Source: Cloacimonetes bacterium UBA3900 (GTDB lineage: Bacteria > Cloacimonadota > Cloacimonadia > Cloacimonadales > Cloacimonadaceae). From it: 11,080 nt of DNA. The notes under the pieces were generated by a model. The model was given only the letters and a program-made list of their open reading frames with translations. It had not been told where the DNA came from and did no database searches. The DNA lies in assembly GCA_002391675.1 (NCBI GenBank), contig DGFM01000013.1, positions 1 through 11,080 of the forward strand. Reading direction: 5' to 3'. Position numbers and translations under genes: made by a program. Below are positions 1 to 4,584 of this stretch, one piece after another. Numbering within the stretch: position 1 is the first letter of the stretch; every line of letters begins with the position of its first letter.

Positions 1-595
1 GTTTGCGCTGCTCAGCGGCGTCAAGCCGGAAAAGATGGGCCTCGGCCACGCCTACGAAGTGGACCCCGAGCTGGAAAACAGCTTCAGCTACGAGCTCTCG
101 CACGCGCTGTTGACGCGCACCCTGTTCCCCGACGCCCCGGTAAAATACATGCCTCCCACCAAGTTTGCCAGCGGCAATATCTTCAAGACTCATCTGATGG
201 ACGCCATGTTCAACTTCGTGGGCCAGCTCACGCATCAAGGCGTTCAACTGCTGGGCATGATGACCGAAGCCATCCACACGCCGCACCTGGCAGACAGGTC
301 TTTGGCCATCGAAAACGCCAAATACATCTTCAAAGCGGTGAAGGACCTCAACCAAAGCCTGATGTTGGCGCCGGACAGCTTCGTCAACAACAGGGCAAAC
401 AGCGTGCTGGCAGAGGCTTGTGAGTTCCTGGAGCGTGTGGAGAAGGAAGGAATGTTTGAATCCATGGCCCGCGGCGACTTTGCAGACATCAAGCGTCCGG
501 ACACCGGTGGCAAGGGCTTGAACGGCGTTTTTGCCAAACATGAGGATTATTACAACCCCTTCCGCAACAAGATGAAAAAGGAGCTGGGAATATGA
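1..595 (+). CDS. kamD: Lysine 5,6-aminomutase alpha subunit, C-terminal part (5' end outside window)
   Basis: This is the large subunit of the adenosylcobalamin- and PLP-dependent lysine 5,6-aminomutase. The enzyme moves the terminal amino group of beta-lysine (or D-lysine) to C5 during lysine fermentation in the cytoplasm. The frame is open from base 2, so the ATG at 35 is internal; about 197 residues are present, against roughly 516 in characterised KamD. Recognisable family stretches are LGHAYEVDPELE, KYMPPTKF, GNIFKTH and MTEAIHTPHLADRSLAIENAKYIF, all typical of the C-terminal part of KamD. The stop TGA (593-595) overlaps the kamE ATG by 4 nt, and AAAAAGGAG at 575-583 inside the kamD end serves kamE, so the subunits are translationally coupled. 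D-ornithine 4,5-aminomutase is the nearest alternative, but its cobalamin subunit is much larger than the 246-residue partner here. Confidence 0.93.
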   Translation, partial: FALLSGVKPEKMGLGHAYEVDPELENSFSYELSHALLTRTLFPDAPVKYMPPTKFASGNIFKTHLMDAMFNFVGQLTHQGVQLLGMMTEAIHTPHLADRSLAIENAKYIFKAVKDLNQSLMLAPDSFVNNRANSVLAEACEFLERVEKEGMFESMARGDFADIKRPDTGGKGLNGVFAKHEDYYNPFRNKMKKELGI

Positions 596-1332
596 AAGAC
601 GTGATCATTCGTCCTTATGGAGACACTTCCAACGACGGCAAGATGCAGTTTTCCTTCACTTTGCCGGTATCTGCGGATGAGTATGGCTTGGAAGCTGCGC
701 GGCTCTTGCTCAAGCAGATCGGCCTCGAAGATATAGAAGTTTGTGGCATGCGCGATATGAATGAAGGCTTTACTCACTTCATTGCTTATGCCGTTACGGA
801 TAAAGGAGTTGACCCCAAGGATATCAAGGTGAAAGTGGTGGATACGCCCGTGATGGACATGGAAGCCACGGATGCCTACATCAAGGAGCATTTGGGACGC
901 CAGATCACCGTGGTGGGCGCCTGCATCGAGAGCGACGCTCACACCGTGGGCATAGACGCCATCATGAACATGAAGGGCTACAGCGGCCGCTTCGGACTGG
1001 AGCGTTATAAAGGCTTTGTCGCCATCAATATGGGTGCGCAGGTGCTCAGTGAAGACCTGCTCAACAAAGCGCGTGAAGTCAATGCCGATGCGATCCTGGT
1101 CTCTCAGGTGGTGACTCAGAAAAACATCCACGTCAAAAACCTCACCCGTCTCATCGAACTTGCCGAAGCAGAAAGGCTTAGAGACAAGATGCTCTTCATC
1201 TGCGGCGGCCCCCGCATCTCGCATGAGCTGGCCATTGAGCTGGGTTATGATGCCGGTTTTGGCAAAGGGAGCTACGCCACAGACGTAGGCAGTTTCATCG
1301 CCATCACCTTAGCCGCACGTCAAAACGGGTAA
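592..1332 (+). CDS. kamE: Lysine 5,6-aminomutase beta (cobalamin-binding) subunit
   Basis: This small subunit carries the B12-binding Rossmann domain and also supplies the lysine that holds PLP. It pairs with KamD to interconvert beta-lysine and 3,5-diaminohexanoate. The protein has 246 residues. The N-terminal part (about 1-100) matches the KamE assembly domain, followed by the cobalamin domain (about 103-246). The base-off/His-on signature DxHxxG is seen as D115-A-H117-T-V-G120. K128, in the segment INMKGYSG-like (N126-M-K128-G), lies 11 residues after the histidine, the same spacing as H133/K144 in the Acetoanaerobium (Clostridium) sticklandii enzyme. SQVVTQKN and CGGPRISHELA in the second half are also family hallmarks. 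The ATG at 592 is supported by AAAAAGGAG eight bases upstream. The gene ends in TAA at 1330-1332, and rseP begins 6 nt later in the same frame. Confidence 0.96.
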   Translation: MKDVIIRPYGDTSNDGKMQFSFTLPVSADEYGLEAARLLLKQIGLEDIEVCGMRDMNEGFTHFIAYAVTDKGVDPKDIKVKVVDTPVMDMEATDAYIKEHLGRQITVVGACIESDAHTVGIDAIMNMKGYSGRFGLERYKGFVAINMGAQVLSEDLLNKAREVNADAILVSQVVTQKNIHVKNLTRLIELAEAERLRDKMLFICGGPRISHELAIELGYDAGFGKGSYATDVGSFIAITLAARQNG

Positions 1333-1338
1333 AAGCAT

Positions 1339-2622
1339 TTGATCTTAGTAGTTACCATCCTGGCTTTTGCCTTGATGATCTTCATCCATGAGCTGGGCCA
1401 CTATCTGATGGCCAGAGCCATGGGCGTGGGGATAGAGAAGTTCTCCATCGGTTTTGGCAAGCCGATCTTCAAGTTTAAGGTCAAAGAGGTGCAGTGGCAG
1501 ATCGGTTGGTTGCCCCTGGGCGGCTTCGTGAGCCTGAAAGGTGAAGACCACTCGGAGGCTGCGGATTCCGAAGATTCTTTTTTGGCCAAACCCTGGTGGA
1601 AGCGCGCTCTGGTCGTGTTTGCCGGCCCTTTTGCCAATCTGATCTTAGGTCTCTTGCTTTTCATCGTTGCCTTCCTGCTGCCCATCAGTACCTCAGACCA
1701 CAGCCCCGTCATCTTTGAAGCCAAAGGCATCTTTGGCGATGTCTTTGCCCCGGGCGACAGCATCATCAGCGTAAACAATGTGCCCATACAGGGTTACATC
1801 CAAGCTCTGGGCGAGCTTTCCGCCAAGAAGGACAACCGGATTATCCTGAAAAGAGACAGCCTCACGGTTGCCATCCAACTCCCCGGCAGCCAAGTGGATA
1901 GCCTCCTTGGCAGCGTGAGTCCCATGGTGAGTACCCGTGTCGGCGAAGTCTATGCCGGCATGCCTGCCTGGCGCGCCGGAATCCGCGAAAACGACGTGAT
2001 CACCAGGGTGGACAGCGTGGAGGTGAGCGACTGGTACAGGATGCGGGAATTGATCACCAAATCACCCGGCAAGAAGGTGAAGCTCACGCTACTCAGAGAA
2101 GGCAAGGAGCTGATGCGTGAGGTGGTCTTGGAAGAAAACGAGGTCTTGGGCAGCGAAAAGCTGATCGGCATCTCGAATTACCAACCTGTGAAAGATGTGT
2201 ACCGGTTCAGCTTCGGGGAGGCTATCGTGCAGGGCAGCAGCTACGCACTGAATTTTGTGATCAGCAATTACACCGGCTTATTCAAAATCATTGCCAAGCC
2301 TGATCAGTTGGCCAAAAACGTAGGCGGGCCGGTGATGATCGCCACCATGAGCACTCAGGTAGGCAGCCGTGGCGTCGCCCATCTGATCATGTTCTTCGCC
2401 TCTATCAGCCTCGTTTTGATGATCATGAACCTGCTTCCCATCCCTGTCCTGGATGGCGGGCACATCTTCTTTTTCATCATCGAAGGCATCTTCAGAAAGC
2501 CGGTTCCCCTCAAGGTTCAGGCCGTCCTGCAAAGAATAGGCCTGGCCCTCCTCGTTTTGCTCATGCTCTTCGCCTTCTCCTCCGATCTCTCCAAGCTGTT
2601 TATGAGGCTGCTCTCAAGGTAG
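1339..2622 (+). CDS. rseP: RseP-type site-2 zinc metalloprotease (M50B family)
   Basis: This is an inner-membrane intramembrane protease. In other bacteria the family cleaves anti-sigma factors and remnant signal peptides; the substrate here is unknown. The 427-residue protein has the HExxH zinc site H17-E18-L19-G20-H21 in the first membrane segment. A second segment holds A95-G96-P97-F98-A99-N100, and the NxxPxPxLDGG motif near residues 364-374 supplies the third zinc ligand D372. Between them is a periplasmic part with a degenerate PDZ-like stretch (about 125-190) and a clearer PDZ domain (about 195-285, with AGMPAWRAGIRENDVI). A last hydrophobic segment lies near residues 398-415. The start is a TTG; the next in-frame ATG (1375) would remove most of the first membrane segment next to HELGH. 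No strong RBS is visible, so coupling to kamE is likely. Length is close to the ~450 residues of E. coli RseP. Confidence 0.94.
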   Translation: MILVVTILAFALMIFIHELGHYLMARAMGVGIEKFSIGFGKPIFKFKVKEVQWQIGWLPLGGFVSLKGEDHSEAADSEDSFLAKPWWKRALVVFAGPFANLILGLLLFIVAFLLPISTSDHSPVIFEAKGIFGDVFAPGDSIISVNNVPIQGYIQALGELSAKKDNRIILKRDSLTVAIQLPGSQVDSLLGSVSPMVSTRVGEVYAGMPAWRAGIRENDVITRVDSVEVSDWYRMRELITKSPGKKVKLTLLREGKELMREVVLEENEVLGSEKLIGISNYQPVKDVYRFSFGEAIVQGSSYALNFVISNYTGLFKIIAKPDQLAKNVGGPVMIATMSTQVGSRGVAHLIMFFASISLVLMIMNLLPIPVLDGGHIFFFIIEGIFRKPVPLKVQAVLQRIGLALLVLLMLFAFSSDLSKLFMRLLSR

Positions 2623-2624
2623 TT

Positions 2625-3734
2625 ATGTTCACTTTCAAGCTCGATTCCACTTCTGGCAAAGCACGTGCTGCCACCATCACCACAGACCACGGCGTGATCA
2701 AGACGCCCGTCTTCATGCCCGTCGGCACCTTGGGCACGGTGAAAGCCATGAGCCCGCACGAGCTGGAAGAAAGCCATGCGCAGATCATTTTGGGCAATAC
2801 CTATCACCTTTACCTGCGGCCCGGGCATGAGCTGATCCGCGACGCCGGCGGACTACACAAATTCATCGCCTGGGAGCGCCCCATGCTCACGGATAGCGGC
2901 GGTTTTCAGGTGATGAGCCTCTCCGATCTGCGCAAAATCACCGCCGATGGCGTGCATTTCCGCTCTCATATCGACGGCAGCAGTCACTTCTTTTCTCCGG
3001 AAAAGGTGATCGAGATTCAGACTGCGCTTGGCGCTGATATCATTATGAGTTTCGATGAATGCCCCGCCCTGCCTTCCACCCGTGAGTATGTGGAAAAGTC
3101 GCTCAAACGCACGCTCAAATGGGCCGAGCGCGGCAAGAAAGCCTTTACCAACGAAAAGCATCAAGCCCTCTTTGGCATCGTGCAAGGCGGCATCTATGAA
3201 GACCTGAGGGAAAAATCCGCCCTGGCGCTGATGGACATGGACTTTGTGGGCTACAGCATCGGCGGCCTGTCCGTGGGCGAATCCAAGAAGGATATGTTCC
3301 GCATTACCAATTTCTTACACGACATCCTGCCCCAGGATAAACCCCGCTATCTGATGGGCGTGGGCACTCCCACAGACCTGCTCAACAACATCGCCCGCGG
3401 CGTGGATATGTTCGATTGCGTGATGCCCACCCGTAACGCCCGCAAAGGCAGCATCTTCACCCGCCATGGCAAGATGATCATCAAAGCAGCGCGCTACAAA
3501 GAAGACTTCAGCCCCATCGACCCCGAATGCGGTTGCTACGCCTGTCAACACTTCTCCCGAGCTTATATCCGCCATCTGATTACCATGAATGAAATATTAG
3601 GCATGCGCTTAGCCACCATCCACAGCCTCTACTTCTACCAGGAATTGATGCAGATGGCCAGAGCTGCCATCCAGGAAGACAGATATGAAGACTTTTTGCA
3701 GCAACAGCTTACGGTCTTGGATCGGGTGATCTGA
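2625..3734 (+). CDS. tgt: Queuine/preQ1 tRNA-guanine transglycosylase
   Basis: This enzyme exchanges guanine for preQ1 at wobble position 34 of GUN-anticodon tRNAs (Asp, Asn, His, Tyr), a step of queuosine synthesis in the cytoplasm. The 369-residue protein is a full-length TIM barrel. Visible catalytic features are D90 in LTDSGGFQVMSL (general acid/base), and D261/D264 in GVDMFDCVMPTRNARKG with D264 as the expected nucleophile. The zinc ligands are C302, C304 and C307 (CGCYAC segment) with H333 in the TIHSLYFY segment. These fall at or within one residue of the E. coli Tgt positions. The substrate-recognition stretch LMGVGTP is also present. The ATG lies 2 nt after the rseP stop, with AAGG at 2616-2619 as a close weak RBS, so it is the last gene of the kamDE-rseP-tgt run. 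The stop is TGA at 3732-3734. Confidence 0.97.
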   Translation: MFTFKLDSTSGKARAATITTDHGVIKTPVFMPVGTLGTVKAMSPHELEESHAQIILGNTYHLYLRPGHELIRDAGGLHKFIAWERPMLTDSGGFQVMSLSDLRKITADGVHFRSHIDGSSHFFSPEKVIEIQTALGADIIMSFDECPALPSTREYVEKSLKRTLKWAERGKKAFTNEKHQALFGIVQGGIYEDLREKSALALMDMDFVGYSIGGLSVGESKKDMFRITNFLHDILPQDKPRYLMGVGTPTDLLNNIARGVDMFDCVMPTRNARKGSIFTRHGKMIIKAARYKEDFSPIDPECGCYACQHFSRAYIRHLITMNEILGMRLATIHSLYFYQELMQMARAAIQEDRYEDFLQQQLTVLDRVI

Positions 3735-3739
3735 GGTAG

Positions 3740-3753
3740 CCGGCGCTCGCCGG
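3740..3753. repeat. GC-rich hairpin just after tgt
   Basis: CCGGC-GCTC-GCCGG forms a 5-bp stem (6 bp if the loop is reduced to 2 nt), starting 6 nt after the tgt stop. No T-run follows, so it is not a canonical intrinsic terminator. It may protect the 3' end of the mRNA or be part of a repeat element. Confidence 0.5.
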
Positions 3754-3771
3754 GGGCGGCTGTGCCGTCCA

Positions 3772-3792
3772 GTTGTGAGTTGTGAGTTGTGA
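3772..3792. repeat. Three tandem GTTGTGA heptamers
   Basis: GTTGTGA occurs three times head to tail at 3772-3778, 3779-3785 and 3786-3792. The complementary form TCACAAC recurs in the right arm near 3938-3951. The period of 7 is not a coding period. It resembles the heptameric short tandem repeats described in cyanobacterial intergenic DNA, by analogy only. Confidence 0.85.
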
Positions 3793-3850
3793 GTAGGCGA
3801 CAAGTCATTGATTGGTAGTCCGTTATGTTTGATTTCGTATCACTCGTGAG

Positions 3851-3868
3851 CATCCATGTTCATCCGTG
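3851..3868. repeat. Period-10 direct repeat CATCC(A/G)TG
   Basis: CATCCATG (3851-3858) and CATCCGTG (3861-3868) are separated by TT, giving a 10-base period with one mismatch. They lie inside the core of the inverted repeat. Confidence 0.6.
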
Positions 3869-3966
3869 GAAAAAGAATCTAAGTGTTGGGTGGATAGCAA
3901 GATAGAGCAATCGTATCTCAGAAACAAGCGCAGCAACTCACAACTCACAACTGGTAACTGACAACT

Positions 3967-3979
3967 GCGGCGAAGCCGC
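3967..3979. repeat. GAA-triloop hairpin
   Basis: GCGGC-GAA-GCCGC forms a perfect 5-bp stem with a 3-nt loop, just right of the inverted repeat. A shorter relative, CAGC-GAA-GCTG, lies at 4070-4080. Confidence 0.6.
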
Positions 3980-3982
3980 CTC

Positions 3983-4008
3983 ATTCGTGTAAATTGGTGA
4001 AATTCGTG
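3983..4008. repeat. Tandem ATT(C/G)GTG heptamers at 9-10 nt period
   Basis: ATTCGTG (3983-3989), ATTGGTG (3993-3999) and ATTCGTG (4002-4008) form three near-copies spaced 10 and 9 bases apart, about one DNA helical turn. They do not encode anything recognisable. Confidence 0.65.
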
Positions 4009-4107
4009 GGGAAAACCCATTTATTGACGGGCATCGCTTGTTGTTAGTCTTGGTCTCGATCCTTACCCCCAGCGAAGCTGCTCTCCTTCTCTCCCTCTCT
4101 CACTCTT

Positions 4108-4122
4108 GCCGGCCCCGCCGGC
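4108..4122. repeat. GC-rich triloop hairpin after a pyrimidine tract
   Basis: GCCGGC-CCC-GCCGGC has a perfect 6-bp stem with a 3-nt loop. It follows an unbroken pyrimidine run at 4081-4101. No T-tract follows directly on the plus strand. Confidence 0.6.
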
Positions 4123-4164
4123 TCTGTCCGTGGGAAAAATCCTCGCCTTAAGCCCCATTTTTTG

Positions 4165-4209
4165 TTTGCAAAAACTCAATCCTTGACTCAACATTTGACT
4201 TTTTGCAAA
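4165..4209. repeat. 10-bp dyad TTTGCAAAAA / TTTTTGCAAA with internal TTGACT repeats
   Basis: TTTGCAAAAA (4165-4174) and TTTTTGCAAA (4200-4209) are exact reverse complements separated by 25 bases. Between and into the right arm, TTGACT occurs twice (4183-4188 and 4195-4200), 12 bases apart. TTGACT resembles a -35 hexamer, but I found no matching -10 at a usable distance. This could be a two-site operator or another repeat remnant. Confidence 0.45.
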
Positions 4210-4225
4210 GGTTCACATCTTTTCT

Positions 4226-4313
4226 GGCGCCTAAGGCGCCGTTTCCTGTATCTTACGCAATTCCTATGAGTTACTTACGGATCCCGTAGGAGCCCCTTAG
4301 GGGCCCCATAGGG
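4226..4313. repeat. Cluster of four short hairpins, all with 3-nt loops
   Basis: Four stem-loops occur in 88 bases: GGCGCC-TAA-GGCGCC (4226-4240), CTTACGG-ATC-CCGTAGG (4274-4290, one G-T pair), GCCCC-TTA-GGGGC (4292-4304) and CCC-ATA-GGG (4305-4313). The last three are nearly back to back. The C4/G4/C4/G3 tracts can also pair in the alternative register GGGGCCCC (4300-4307). No gene overlaps the cluster. The cluster lies upstream of the copA promoter, so it is probably not in the copA leader. Confidence 0.7.
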
Positions 4314-4436
4314 AGGCCGCATGAAATCGACCTTTTAGAGGGGTCAAAAAAGGCGTTTTTACGTTCAGTTTTGTTAAGACGCCGCAAATATTTCAGAAAG
4401 CCCGGCATTTTCGGGTGTCGGTCATGACAAAGAACT

Positions 4437-4453
4437 CCTACTATTTTAGTAGG
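4437..4453. repeat. 7-bp TTT-triloop hairpin
   Basis: CCTACTA-TTT-TAGTAGG is a perfect 7-bp stem with a 3-nt loop. It is the longest fully paired triloop stem in the region. A weaker CCCG/CGGG hairpin with a 7-nt loop lies just upstream at 4401-4415. Confidence 0.6.
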
Positions 4454-4520
4454 TATTCGACCTTCATTTTGAAAAGGAAAATTAACGGTGTTCTGGCACC
4501 TTTCGACCCCAAAAAACAAC

Positions 4521-4540
4521 GCCGAGTTTGCCACCTCGGC
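4521..4540. promoter_or_regulatory. Candidate operator dyad over the copA -35
   Basis: GCCGAG (4521-4526) and CTCGGC (4535-4540) are perfect inverted half-sites 8 bases apart and bracket the -35 hexamer. This is where a repressor would block RNA polymerase. The half-sites do not clearly match CueR, CopY or CsoR consensus operators, so the regulator is unknown; the same dyad could also form a small RNA hairpin. Confidence 0.4.
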
Positions 4541-4555
4541 CAAACCGCTTATTAT
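4528..4555 (+). promoter_or_regulatory. sigma70-like promoter for copA-rnhC
   Basis: TTGCCA (4528-4533, 5 of 6 to TTGACA) and TATTAT (4550-4555, 5 of 6 to TATAAT) are separated by 16 bases. Transcription would begin near 4561-4563, leaving a leader of about 23 nt before the TTG start of copA, with the RBS at 4573-4577 inside it. The palindrome TGTATACA (4555-4562) covers the expected start site. Confidence 0.55.
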
Positions 4556-4572
4556 GTATACAACAAAGCAAT

Positions 4573-4577
4573 GAGGA
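4573..4577 (+). promoter_or_regulatory. Ribosome binding site that fixes the copA start
   Basis: GAGGA lies 7 bases before the TTG at 4585. The longer open frame begins with another TTG at 4528, but that codon lies inside the -35 hexamer and has no RBS, so 4585 is preferred. The ATG at 4580 is out of frame and meets a stop at once. Confidence 0.7.
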
Positions 4578-4584
4578 CTATGTA

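Larger units (their letters stand above)
3769..3954. repeat. 21-bp perfect inverted repeat flanking a 144-bp AT-richer core
   Basis: The left arm (3769-3789) begins CCAGTTGTGAGTTG and is the exact reverse complement of the right arm (3934-3954), which ends CACAACTCACAACTGG. The 144 bases between the arms contain no gene. The arms are made of heptamer repeats, so they may be a MITE-like terminal repeat or simply two oppositely oriented copies of the same low-complexity repeat. I see no clear target-site duplication. Confidence 0.65.
3735..4584. other. 850-base intergenic region, rich in short repeats and hairpins
   Basis: No credible coding sequence was found here on either strand. Short open frames on the minus strand translate to low-complexity strings produced by the repeats. 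The left part (3735-4020) holds heptamer and roughly decamer tandem repeats and a 21-bp inverted repeat. The middle and right parts (4021-4453) hold a run of short perfect hairpins, an AT-rich dyad and a pyrimidine tract. The far right (4521-4577) carries the copA promoter and RBS. The part between tgt and the promoter looks like an accumulation of interspersed repeat elements rather than one defined element. Confidence 0.8.

Noticed and set aside
550..1224. 224-codon minus-strand open frame opposite kamE
   Set aside because: It lies antisense to kamE, whose catalytic residues and family motifs are intact; it shows no family motifs of its own.
3609..3853. Minus-strand open frames with repeated THNSQL-like peptides
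   Set aside because: They are translations of the GTTGTGA heptamers and end-of-tgt sequence. They have no RBS, no coding-like composition and no recognisable domain.
4131..4163. Possible intrinsic terminator ending in a T6 run
   Set aside because: Only a 4-bp TGGG/CCCA stem with a 19-nt loop precedes the T-run; too weak to call.
4528..4584. N-terminal extension of CopA from the TTG at 4528
   Set aside because: That codon is inside the -35 hexamer, has no RBS, and the extra 19 residues add nothing conserved before the metal-binding domain; the TTG at 4585 has GAGGA at proper spacing.
3735..4584. CRISPR array
   Set aside because: The repeats are 7-10 bases with no unique spacers of regular length, and no cas genes are present.
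3735..4584. tRNA or rRNA gene
   Set aside because: No cloverleaf with T-arm consensus and no rRNA-like segment was found on either strand.
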